The notes beneath the pieces are model-generated. The model worked only from the letters and a program-made list of their open reading frames with translations. It was not told the origin of the DNA and made no database searches. A stretch of 15,635 nucleotides of DNA from CAYRYU01 sp964428355 (lineage in GTDB: Bacteria > Muiribacteriota > Ozemobacteria > Ozemobacterales > Ozemobacteraceae), in NCBI GenBank assembly GCA_964428355.1, contig CAYRYU010000140.1, forward strand, positions 1-15,635, read 5' to 3'. The position numbers and the translations under genes are program-made. This document shows positions 1-7,807 of this stretch, one piece after another (within the stretch, counting starts at the first letter, position 1; each line of letters begins with the position of its first letter).

Positions 1-92
1 TTTCGCCAGGAGGGCGATGCCCTTCCGCGCCTGACGTCCAGGGATGGCGGCGTGCGCGGATTTCGCCAGGAGGGCGATGCCCTTCCGCGCCT
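1..92. repeat. Edge of a 60-bp direct/tandem repeat (32-bp identical arms)
   Basis: Bases 1-32 and 61-92 are identical, giving a 60-bp period, and similarity stops abruptly at base 93. One full unit and about half of the next are visible, so this may be the right end of an array lying off the window. Each arm contains the small palindrome AGGGC-GAT-GCCCT. The period is a multiple of three and two frames are open through the visible part, so it could be the tail of a repeated coding segment, but no start or domain supports that. The rest of the stretch up to 307 holds only the ribosome-binding site of the next gene; I see no RNA gene or convincing promoter in it. Confidence 0.75.
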
Positions 93-307
93 TCTGGTTC
101 GGAAGCGGTCTTTTCATAAAACAGTTCTCGAGATCAGGTTCAAATTTCGGTTTCCCGGGGAAAACGGACGGAATAAAAAGGAAGAAGGTCGTCAGGAATC
201 GACATTATACGCCCGCAGGACAGGAAATGACCAGAAGCCCCAATTCCGCTGGCCATTTTCTGCCCTTTCATGGTAGATTTCAATCAGATAGTGTCGGGAG
301 GAATGCC

Positions 308-1639
308 ATGAAACGCTTTTCCTTTTTCGTCCTGTTCTCTCTGGTTCTCCTCGTGGGCTTCGCGCTCGCCGCCGACCAGAGCCCCGATCCCAGGGGTTTC
401 CCGATCTTCCGAGGCATGGGAACATCCTTCGAGGGGTTGCTCGACCGGACTGAGAATCTGGTAATCGATGAACTGAATGCCGGCCGCGGAGAACTTCTCG
501 ACCGGTTCATCTGCGGGGTGGAGGGGCTCGAAGACCCGCGGCCGCTCGGGGCCTCGGTAAGGAAAATCCGGGGCGCGGTAACTTGGAAAAAGCTCCATCA
601 GGAAGATGCCGCGGGTCTTTCCTCCCGCCTGGAAAAGCTTTCTGCGCTCTGTTCGATCGATGACAGGCTCCCGGCAACAGCTCCCAAACCGATCGTGTTC
701 CCGCGGGACGGCGGAGTTCACCTCGAGAAACTGGTCGAATGGTGGTATTACAATGGCCAGTTGAAAGGGGAGACCGGCGCGGAGTACGGGTATGAGCTCT
801 GTTTCTTCAGATGCACCCCCCTCATCTACTTCGCGCATTTTGCCGTAACCGACATCTCGGGCAACCGGTTCGTGTTCAAGAGACAGATCTTTTCGCCGAC
901 CTCGTGCAGGATCTCGGACCGCGAAACCAACCTGGCCTATGGTGACTGGGAAGTGACCCCGATCGGTTCCGAATTCCTCTCTCTGAAAGCCCGGACGCCG
1001 GATATCGCCATCAATCTCCTTCTCAGGAACCGCAAGAAACCCATGCTCGTCAACCAGACCGGGTTTCTGAAAATGGGCATCGACGGGACTTCATACTACT
1101 ATTCGATGACCCGTCTCGAATCCTCGGGAGCGGTGAGAATCGGGGAGAAAACGGAGAAGGTGGCCGGAGACTCATGGGGAGACCACCAATGGGGCAACTT
1201 CCTGGCTTCGCCGATCATGGGCTGGGATTGGTTCTGCCTGAAACTTGATGACGACAGCGAGTACAACGTTTTCGGATTCCACGACCTCAAGGACCAGCTC
1301 GTCAATCCGCTTGCCACAGTCCTCAACGCGGACGGATCCCAGGAAACCACCTACGCGGTCGAGATGAAGCCCATCCTGCGGTGGCTCAGCCCACACACCG
1401 GCCGGCTTTATCCGAGCGGTTACGAGATCAGTCTCCCGGAGAAGAAGGCTTCCTTCATAGTCCGGCCAAGGGTTATCGACCAGGAGGTCTATGCGAATTC
1501 CTGGTCGCCCGACTTCATAGATTACTGGGAAGGCGCTTGCACGGTTGAGGGAAGGGTCGGAGAGCGGGTAGTCAAAGGACTTGCCTACAACGAGATCTGT
1601 GGGTATCCCAAGGTCAGGGACGGTCAAACCAGGAGGTAG
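308..1639 (+). CDS. Secreted AttH/CrtC-type lipocalin-like protein (predicted secreted hydrolase)
   Basis: A 443-residue protein with a signal peptide (about residues 1-21, cleavage after FALA). The body resembles the AttH / CrtC-like lipocalin family, which holds carotenoid 1,2-hydratases and many exported proteins annotated only as predicted secreted hydrolases. Recognisable motifs are EWWYYNGQL (144-152), GDSWGDHQWGNF (287-298) and YWEGACTVEG (406-415). About 120 residues between the signal peptide and the first motif are a poorly conserved extension. I chose ATG 308 because GGGAGG lies 6 bases upstream and the signal peptide follows at once; the frame is open back to 44 but that part looks non-coding. 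No carotenoid gene lies nearby, so a role in envelope or lipid chemistry is more likely than pigment synthesis, but the substrate is unknown. Its 3' end overlaps the convergent cyclase gene by 16 bases. Confidence 0.85.
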   Translation: MKRFSFFVLFSLVLLVGFALAADQSPDPRGFPIFRGMGTSFEGLLDRTENLVIDELNAGRGELLDRFICGVEGLEDPRPLGASVRKIRGAVTWKKLHQEDAAGLSSRLEKLSALCSIDDRLPATAPKPIVFPRDGGVHLEKLVEWWYYNGQLKGETGAEYGYELCFFRCTPLIYFAHFAVTDISGNRFVFKRQIFSPTSCRISDRETNLAYGDWEVTPIGSEFLSLKARTPDIAINLLLRNRKKPMLVNQTGFLKMGIDGTSYYYSMTRLESSGAVRIGEKTEKVAGDSWGDHQWGNFLASPIMGWDWFCLKLDDDSEYNVFGFHDLKDQLVNPLATVLNADGSQETTYAVEMKPILRWLSPHTGRLYPSGYEISLPEKKASFIVRPRVIDQEVYANSWSPDFIDYWEGACTVEGRVGERVVKGLAYNEICGYPKVRDGQTRR

Positions 1640-4626
1640 GCCTCGACCTCCTGCGTTTTTCCCTTCACTCTTTTGAAGGGAAGTCTCTGTGCACCGATCT
1701 TGTCGCCCGCGAGTTCGCGGACTCTTTCCGACATCACGATCCTGGACCCGCCCGTGGTATGCGCCAACATCGAGAGGCGGGAAGCCAGATTCACCGTGTC
1801 CCCGATCACGGTGTAATCGAGACGAACGGATGGTGCGCCAAGGATTCCGGAGATCGTCGATCCGGTGGTGATTCCGATACTTGGGGATTCCCGTCCAAGT
1901 CGCTGGAAGGCTTCCAGCAACTCGTAGGCCACGGCAAAGGCCGCGGATACGGCGGTCCTGTCTCCACCCCTGAAATCGTCGTGAAAGAAGAGGACGAGAA
2001 TCCTCTCTCCCATGACCTTGTCGATCTCGCCTCCGAACTTCTCGACGGCTTTGGTGATCAACTCGAAGTGAGCCTGGAGGGAACCGAGAACCTCCTTCCT
2101 CCCGGCGTTCTTCTGGAAATCCTCGAAGTTGGGGAGACTCGAAAACAGCACCGTTACCTCCCTGACCTCGCCCTTTGCCGCCGAGGCCCGGAGGTTTTCG
2201 TCCCTGATGACACGCCTTACCAACGAAGAAACGAACTTTTCCAGCAGCACGCCCTCCTGAAGGCCCTTAACCAGAACATTGAAGGCGGAGCCCAACGAAC
2301 CGAACTCGTCGGGCCTGGAGGTATCGAGCCGGACAGTGTAATCCTGCCGATCAACGGCGGCAATCGCGTTCGAAATCTCGCCAAGGGGCTGAAGAAGATA
2401 GCTTGCCCCCAGGAATCCGACCAGGGTCGCTACCAGGATGAAGATGGCCAGATAGAGCCTGAAAGCATTGTTCTGGGCCTCGGACAATCTTCGAACCTCG
2501 GATGTCGAACGGCTTCCGGCCAGTACATAGGTGGAGAGGAGCCTCCCGGGCTTTGCCTCGCAGATCCTTTCAGAAAGAGATTCTTCCCCCCGCAACGTCA
2601 TAAGGGTGATATCCGAGGTTTCCACCAGGTCCTTCAGCATCGGAGGAAGATCCGGATCCTGCGGAACGTTCATTCCCCTTTGCCTGCGGCTTTGCACAAC
2701 CGCGGCAAGGGAGCAATCCGGGTCCTTCCCTTTTTCGATTTCGAACCGGTCCCGAAGATAGGGCAAACCTATCCAAAGGTCACCCCACATCCATCCCATC
2801 AGGAACTTCAATGATCCGCCTTCGAAAATCGGCACGTGCATCATGTGGATCATGTCCCATTGGGTTCTGAGCGAGGCTACCTCCATCGGAAAGTGGATCA
2901 CCCGATAGAGGATTTCCGGCCCCGAGACAGACATGATGGCGAAATACGCGGATTCAAGAAGCATCCCCACGGCTGGGTGGGAAGTCCCAACGCCTCCCCG
3001 GCCGACCTTTCCGAACCGGTCGTTGATCTTCCGGATCAAACCCCGGTTCAGATGGGAAAACAGGCGGACGAGGGTGTCCCCGCGTCCGAAAAGTCGGTCC
3101 AGTTCGAAGGAGTATTCTTTTCCCCTTGGCCTCTGCGGCCAGGATCGGTAGAACTCGTCCGGACCGGACACCCCCACGGAATTCAGACATGACCTGGCCG
3201 GTTTCCCGGCCGGGAAACCGGTAAGAAAACCGGTCGAGGTTCCGGTTGGAATTCCGGATGGAAACTCGCTTCCGGGCAGAGCTGAGGAGGCAATGATCGA
3301 AAGTGCCCGATCGGTTCCCGATGCGAGGTCTGCGGAGAGCAGCCGGCCCCAGTCGTTTCCCCGGGCGGATTTACGAATCCCCGCCACCATTTCGGCCTGT
3401 TTGAAAAGTGCTCCGTTGTCGATGTGCTGAAGCTTTTCGTGCAGGCCCTCCACGAGCCGGAAACGTGTGGTTCTTTCGTTCTCCGCCTGGGCTCCAACGA
3501 AAACGCTCATCGTCCCGCTCAATGGAAGAAGCACCATCAGCCCGAACGCCCCGACCATCAAGGGGCCGATCCGAACCGTCATCGCCCGCCCGAACCAGAT
3601 CTTCTCGACCACAAACCAGGTCATGAGGGATATGACGCAACCCAGAAGGATCAAAGGGAGAGAGTCCGCGGATTTCCCGGAACCAGGCGGGTTGAGACGA
3701 AGCGCGAGAATGGGAAAGAAGCTCTCCCCGAAACTTGGGGGGGCGGAGAACAAGAGGAAATCCCCGAACCTCTCGCCCTCCACCCCTTTGGAAAAGTGCT
3801 CTCTTGCACCGAGGAACGCTTTGCGCAGTGCGGGATCGGTCAGGAAAAGCGAGGACCAAAGGGGTTTCCCCTTTCCCCAGGGGATGAACCCCACGCCAAC
3901 CTCGGCTGCCTGGCCCTTCTCCAACCCGTGGGTGACAAGGATCCTGTATCCCGTCAGCGGGTGAAGCCGGGTCATGTCCATGAATCCGAATACCAGGACC
4001 TGCCCACCACCCTTGACCTTGACCGAGTCCCAGAAGAAACCCAGGGACCCGTGGATGCCTGAAAAAACCTGGATGCGAGCCCGCCAGTTGGGCATGTTTT
4101 CCCCGATGAATTGTTCCGAGATCGGAAATCTGAGGAAACCTTCCAATGCCTTTGCGAGTTGTACAAGAGCGTTGCCGTCCTTTTTCCGCCCTGAAAGGAA
4201 GCCGGCAAGAAGCCCCCGGCTTCCGAAGGAAAGCGCCCTTCCCCTCGAGAACATCGCTATCTCCCGCTCGGCCCCGGAGGCACAGCTCCAGACGACGATC
4301 TGGTGCTCCGGCAAAAAGGGGAAAACCTCCTTGCGGAAAATTCTCTCGAGCTCCTGTATCTGTCTGGGGCTGAAGGAGGTGTCGCCGGCTTCCACACCGG
4401 CCATCTTACCGGCAGTCCTGGCATAACCGGAAAGGAGGTTCGCCATCTGGTTCAGCGGAGATGCGCGATATTTCAGGCTTTCGAGGTGGTTCTTTCCCCT
4501 TTCCCGAAGGGATTCCTCGGCTGTCTGGCGCTCCAGCTCAGGACTCAGTCGGATATAGTAGCTGAGGAGTCCTCCCAGGAGAAGGATGAAAACCAGGGAG
4601 AATGCCAGCCAGAACGACCTCCTCAC
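1624..4626 (-). CDS. Membrane class III nucleotide cyclase, C2-like subunit (metal aspartates lost)
   Basis: A 1000-residue protein: TM (about 5-25), extracytoplasmic region (26-322), two TMs (323-341 and 352-378), second extracytoplasmic region (379-722), TM (723-745), HAMP (about 745-794), class III cyclase domain (820-1000). In the cyclase domain the first metal-binding Asp is Ser830 (VTVLFSSLPNF) and the second is Glu874 (DKVMGER). The base-recognition pair Lys870 and Thr939 and the transition-state Asn946 and Arg950 (DYTVIGDTVNLASRL) are kept. This is the residue pattern of the C2 half of animal membrane adenylyl cyclases. It follows its paralogue directly and is coupled to it by a GTGA overlap. 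I chose GTG 4626 because GGAGGA lies 8 bases upstream; TTG 4644 would add six residues but has a poor ribosome site, and ATG 4635 abuts the GGAGG. A Pro/Gly/Thr-rich insert (about 451-479) contains a perfect DNA palindrome. Activity alone is doubtful. Confidence 0.9.
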   Translation of the reverse strand: MRRSFWLAFSLVFILLLGGLLSYYIRLSPELERQTAEESLRERGKNHLESLKYRASPLNQMANLLSGYARTAGKMAGVEAGDTSFSPRQIQELERIFRKEVFPFLPEHQIVVWSCASGAEREIAMFSRGRALSFGSRGLLAGFLSGRKKDGNALVQLAKALEGFLRFPISEQFIGENMPNWRARIQVFSGIHGSLGFFWDSVKVKGGGQVLVFGFMDMTRLHPLTGYRILVTHGLEKGQAAEVGVGFIPWGKGKPLWSSLFLTDPALRKAFLGAREHFSKGVEGERFGDFLLFSAPPSFGESFFPILALRLNPPGSGKSADSLPLILLGCVISLMTWFVVEKIWFGRAMTVRIGPLMVGAFGLMVLLPLSGTMSVFVGAQAENERTTRFRLVEGLHEKLQHIDNGALFKQAEMVAGIRKSARGNDWGRLLSADLASGTDRALSIIASSALPGSEFPSGIPTGTSTGFLTGFPAGKPARSCLNSVGVSGPDEFYRSWPQRPRGKEYSFELDRLFGRGDTLVRLFSHLNRGLIRKINDRFGKVGRGGVGTSHPAVGMLLESAYFAIMSVSGPEILYRVIHFPMEVASLRTQWDMIHMMHVPIFEGGSLKFLMGWMWGDLWIGLPYLRDRFEIEKGKDPDCSLAAVVQSRRQRGMNVPQDPDLPPMLKDLVETSDITLMTLRGEESLSERICEAKPGRLLSTYVLAGSRSTSEVRRLSEAQNNAFRLYLAIFILVATLVGFLGASYLLQPLGEISNAIAAVDRQDYTVRLDTSRPDEFGSLGSAFNVLVKGLQEGVLLEKFVSSLVRRVIRDENLRASAAKGEVREVTVLFSSLPNFEDFQKNAGRKEVLGSLQAHFELITKAVEKFGGEIDKVMGERILVLFFHDDFRGGDRTAVSAAFAVAYELLEAFQRLGRESPSIGITTGSTISGILGAPSVRLDYTVIGDTVNLASRLSMLAHTTGGSRIVMSERVRELAGDKIGAQRLPFKRVKGKTQEVEAYLLV
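3198..3221. repeat. 24-bp perfect palindrome inside the C2-like cyclase gene
   Basis: Bases 3198-3209 (CCGGTTTCCCGG) are followed with no spacer by their exact reverse complement, 3210-3221. ACCGGT-like hexamers recur just to the right, to about 3260. The stretch encodes the Pro/Gly/Thr-rich insert of the second extracytoplasmic region. It could form a cruciform or an mRNA hairpin; it could also be a degraded small palindromic insertion that kept the reading frame. Confidence 0.8.
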
Positions 4627-7600
4627 TGATTCCATCCTCCGCAATCCAGCTCGGCGAGCTCGAACCCCTCTGTCCGGGGGATCCGCTCGAACCGGAGGTT
4701 TTTCAGCGATCCCACGATGGCTTCGGAAACCACGATTCCGGTGTGGGATCCCTTCCGGGAAAGGCTTTCCAACTTCTCGGCCTGAAGGCGGGGAAGTCCC
4801 ATGATCACCTGTTCCATCCGGCCCGCGGAGTGGAGAACCCCCACCTGAACGGTTCCATGATCGATTCCGATCCCCATGCTGTAGGGGAACTCACCGTTCT
4901 TCCGGCGCTCTTCAACAAGGCTTTCGAGCGCGTTCATCATCCCGACCGCGGCCTCGACCGCCCTTTCCCGGCCAGACCCCGGTTGGTCGTCAGGGAAGAC
5001 GGCAACAACGGCATCCCCGATGAACTTGTCGATCAGCCCTTTCCTGGCCTGGATTTCCCTCGACATCACCTCGAGGTGGCGATTCAGCATCTGCACGACC
5101 GCCCTGGCGGGATGCTCCTCCGAGAGGGCGGTGAAGCCACGAATGTCGGAGACGAGGATCCCCGCTGAGATATCCTGGTTCGCCGCGGCCGCATCCTCGA
5201 TGAACCGCGAAATCGAGGCATCCAGGGTTCCAGGGACGAACCTTCCGAGCCTGACCCGCGTCTCGAGACCCCGTATCATCGAATCAAACGCCTGGGTCAT
5301 CCTGCCAAGCTCATCGTCCCGGGACAACCCGACCCGGACGCCAAGATCCCCCTGGATGATCCGCTTCAACCCTGATTCGACAGAAAGGATCGGGTTGATC
5401 AGGAAAACGGAACCCCAGTATCCCAGGAGGAGGATCGGGATTCCGAGCAGAAGGGTCAGCAGGCAAAGCCGGACCGTCTGAACGATTTCTTCCGTCGCGA
5501 AAGGGTCGAGGTTCACCTTGGCCCCAAGCACGAAGCCGTGAACCTTTTTCCCAGGAATCACGACGAAGGCCTTCTTTTGCTCGGGAAGGGAAAAATGGAG
5601 CTCGGATCCCGAAATCGCGGCCAGACTCATGCTGCGCTGTAGAACGCGGCCTTCATGGCTCTCCCAGAAGTTCCCCTCCTCAGAAGGGGGAAAGAAGGGC
5701 TCCTGGCCCCCGGGAGTCGCTCTGGAGGCGCAGAACACGGCACGGTCCGGGCGCTGGTTAAGTTCCGCCAGGCGCCGTATCAGGAAATCCTCGTGCAATG
5801 GCCGGGGATTCATCCTCAGCATAACCCATGAACCGTTTGGCATAGGAGGAGTGCTGATGAAGTCATGGAAGGAATAGCTCAAGGTGGTCCCCGCCTCCAG
5901 CAAGTCCCCTGCCCCCCTGCTCACCAGAAATGGAACGTAGGGATCGACGCCGATGAAAGCGTTCATCGCTTCCAGGAACTTGCCGACGCCGGCCTCCCAA
6001 TCCTCCTGCATCCTGGGTTGAGAGGAAGGGGCGAGATACCGCATCGTCGAATGGACGTAGGGAAGGAAGAAATCCAGCATCTGCCGGTGCTGGGGAAGCA
6101 CATTTCCCGAGGGGACGAACAGGAAATTCTCACCCCTGCCATTCATGAGCATGATGATTTCGAGGGGTAGCTTCGAGGATCGGAATTTGCCGAACGTTGC
6201 CTTTACCACGTCGCGTCTGATACCGGAATCATCCGAAACCATCCTCGACGTCCAGCCAGGATCGGAAAAGAGCCCCTGGCATTCCGCCGTAAACCGGTTG
6301 AAGATCTCGAGGCTTCGGGCATCGGTTCCCTCGATCCTCCTCACTACATCCTTGATGGCCAACTGCTCCTTTCGGAACTTCCCAAGGCTGATGTGGATCT
6401 GCCCTGCGACGAACAGCCCCAGAAGACCGAGCACGCCGAAAAGGAAGGAAAAAGTCCGAAACCACGCAGTCAGAGTCACCGGTATCGGTGCGCCGGTCAC
6501 CAGGAACCAAAGGGTCGGCACCAGGCAGAAACACAGGGAACCCCACATCAGGGAAAGGAAGTATGGATCGTTCATCCGGGCGGGGAATTCAGGAGATGGA
6601 GAAACCATCCAGAGCTCATACAGAATATTGAGGGAAACGAGCTGACGCTGTATCCAGACACCTTGCTCGGGGATCTCGACACATTGCCCATGGGGAATGG
6701 CCTTTTCCCGTCCGCCCGCTCCCCGGAGTTTCCGGACGACGTCACACATCGACTTCCGGCGCTCCTCCATTCCCCCCCTGCCGACGAAAACTCCATCCCC
6801 TCTTGCCTCGATCGGGACGAGGAACGCCCCCATTCCGGCAGGATCGCTCGCGCAGATACGCCCCAGGGCTCGGCGAAGGATGTTTCCCTGGCGGTGGTCT
6901 GCAATCGGGACCAGGAGGAAGTAGATACCCAAACTGGTTTTCCCGCCTTTTCCCGGAATCGGCTCCTCGAAAACGTCCCATAAGAGGAGGTGCGATTTCC
7001 CCTGGTAGAAGACAGGCAGAGCCTTCCCTCGGGCGTGATTCCAGATCAGGTCGAAGGTGTAGAGGAGATCGAAGCTGAAACCCTTTTCCTGGACACCGAA
7101 TAATGCCCCGACACGGGTTGACAGGCGGATCCTCGCGGATTTTCCGATGGCGTCCCGGGCCATCAGGCTGGCCGCGAGATCCTCAAAAAGGTGCAACCTT
7201 CCTCTGGAACTCTCGAGAAACGCCCCTTTCAGGGGAACAAGCCCTTTCCCCGAATTTCCCCCGGCCGATCCGTTGGGCTGAAGGAGAGACCGGGCGGCAG
7301 GTCTGACCGCAAAAGCCAGTATGGTCGGCTTATGCCTGAACTGGCTCCGGGGAAACCACTTTCTTGCCGCGGAGTCGAAGAATTCCCCTCTCAGGTAGAA
7401 CGCGGATTCCGGTTGCCTGGCAAGGGATTTCCTGATCTCACGCTTGAATCCATAGTTCAGACGGTTTACCCAGCCGTCCAGGGTGGCTTCCGTCCTGAAC
7501 CGCTCCGTCTTTTCACGGACTTCCCTTTCCCATTGGGCTTTGCGACGCTCCCGCTCGAGTTCGAGGTGTTTCCGGAAACGAAAATCGAAGATCCCGAAAA

Positions 7601-7661
7601 GAAGCACGGCAAGAGCGACGGGGACCAGAGTCAATGCCAGAATGGAGATCCTGGACTTCAT
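4623..7661 (-). CDS. Membrane class III nucleotide cyclase, C1-like subunit (Asn/Arg lost)
   Basis: A 1012-residue protein: TM (about 6-26), extracytoplasmic region (27-366), two TMs (367-388 and 402-421), second extracytoplasmic region (422-724), TM (729-755), HAMP (about 753-803), class III cyclase domain (832-1012). Both metal-binding aspartates are present, Asp839 in VSDIRGFT and Asp883 in DKFIGDAVVAVF, with Lys879. The second half of the active site is altered: where active cyclases read roughly DYTVIGDxVNLAxR, this protein reads EQVIMGLPRLQAEK, so the Thr, Asn and Arg positions are Val952, Leu959 and Lys963. It would supply metal binding but not transition-state residues. A TTG start at 7718 is possible by frame, but it abuts the predicted -10 box; ATG 7661 starts just before TM1 and has GAGGGGG 10 bases upstream. 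First gene of a two-cyclase operon; the ligands of the extracytoplasmic regions are unknown. Confidence 0.9.
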   Translation of the reverse strand: MKSRISILALTLVPVALAVLLFGIFDFRFRKHLELERERRKAQWEREVREKTERFRTEATLDGWVNRLNYGFKREIRKSLARQPESAFYLRGEFFDSAARKWFPRSQFRHKPTILAFAVRPAARSLLQPNGSAGGNSGKGLVPLKGAFLESSRGRLHLFEDLAASLMARDAIGKSARIRLSTRVGALFGVQEKGFSFDLLYTFDLIWNHARGKALPVFYQGKSHLLLWDVFEEPIPGKGGKTSLGIYFLLVPIADHRQGNILRRALGRICASDPAGMGAFLVPIEARGDGVFVGRGGMEERRKSMCDVVRKLRGAGGREKAIPHGQCVEIPEQGVWIQRQLVSLNILYELWMVSPSPEFPARMNDPYFLSLMWGSLCFCLVPTLWFLVTGAPIPVTLTAWFRTFSFLFGVLGLLGLFVAGQIHISLGKFRKEQLAIKDVVRRIEGTDARSLEIFNRFTAECQGLFSDPGWTSRMVSDDSGIRRDVVKATFGKFRSSKLPLEIIMLMNGRGENFLFVPSGNVLPQHRQMLDFFLPYVHSTMRYLAPSSQPRMQEDWEAGVGKFLEAMNAFIGVDPYVPFLVSRGAGDLLEAGTTLSYSFHDFISTPPMPNGSWVMLRMNPRPLHEDFLIRRLAELNQRPDRAVFCASRATPGGQEPFFPPSEEGNFWESHEGRVLQRSMSLAAISGSELHFSLPEQKKAFVVIPGKKVHGFVLGAKVNLDPFATEEIVQTVRLCLLTLLLGIPILLLGYWGSVFLINPILSVESGLKRIIQGDLGVRVGLSRDDELGRMTQAFDSMIRGLETRVRLGRFVPGTLDASISRFIEDAAAANQDISAGILVSDIRGFTALSEEHPARAVVQMLNRHLEVMSREIQARKGLIDKFIGDAVVAVFPDDQPGSGRERAVEAAVGMMNALESLVEERRKNGEFPYSMGIGIDHGTVQVGVLHSAGRMEQVIMGLPRLQAEKLESLSRKGSHTGIVVSEAIVGSLKNLRFERIPRTEGFELAELDCGGWNQ
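4635..4640 (-). promoter_or_regulatory. Ribosome-binding site setting the start of the C2-like cyclase
   Basis: GGAGGA on the minus strand lies inside the last codons of the upstream cyclase gene, 8 bases before GTG 4626. That GTG shares four bases (GTGA) with the upstream stop codon, the classic arrangement for translational coupling. This would favour matched synthesis of the two cyclase subunits. Confidence 0.7.
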
Positions 7662-7718
7662 GAAATGGTGGCCCCCTCGTCTTCTCCTCGGAGTTTCCCT
7701 TCCCTGGCCGGTCTTCAA

Positions 7719-7749
7719 TGTATACCACCTTCGCGTTTCTTTTGGTCAA
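7719..7749 (-). promoter_or_regulatory. Predicted sigma70-type promoter of the cyclase operon
   Basis: On the minus strand, TTGACC (7749-7744) and TATACA (7724-7719) are separated by 19 bases, with a TGG immediately before TATACA giving an extended -10. The spacer is longer than the ideal 17, which the extended -10 may offset. Transcription would begin near 7712, about 50 bases before ATG 7661, and would exclude the TTG at 7718 as a start. Confidence 0.6.
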
Positions 7750-7807
7750 GGTTTTGTGACAATCCGCCGATAATTTTTCTGACAAACAGAAAACCGTCGG
7801 AGGCACC

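Noticed and set aside
44..307. N-terminal extension of the lipocalin-like protein
   Set aside because: A signal peptide and a well-placed GGGAGG mark ATG 308; the extension runs through the direct repeat and has no protein-like features.
1759..2814. Plus-strand open frame of 351 codons antisense to the C2-like cyclase
   Set aside because: It mirrors a clear HAMP-cyclase coding region, shows no domain or ribosome site, and has the odd composition of a GC-rich antisense frame.
7662..7718. TTG 7718 as start of the C1-like cyclase
   Set aside because: It abuts the predicted -10 box, so it would precede the transcript start, and it would put a charged tail before TM1.
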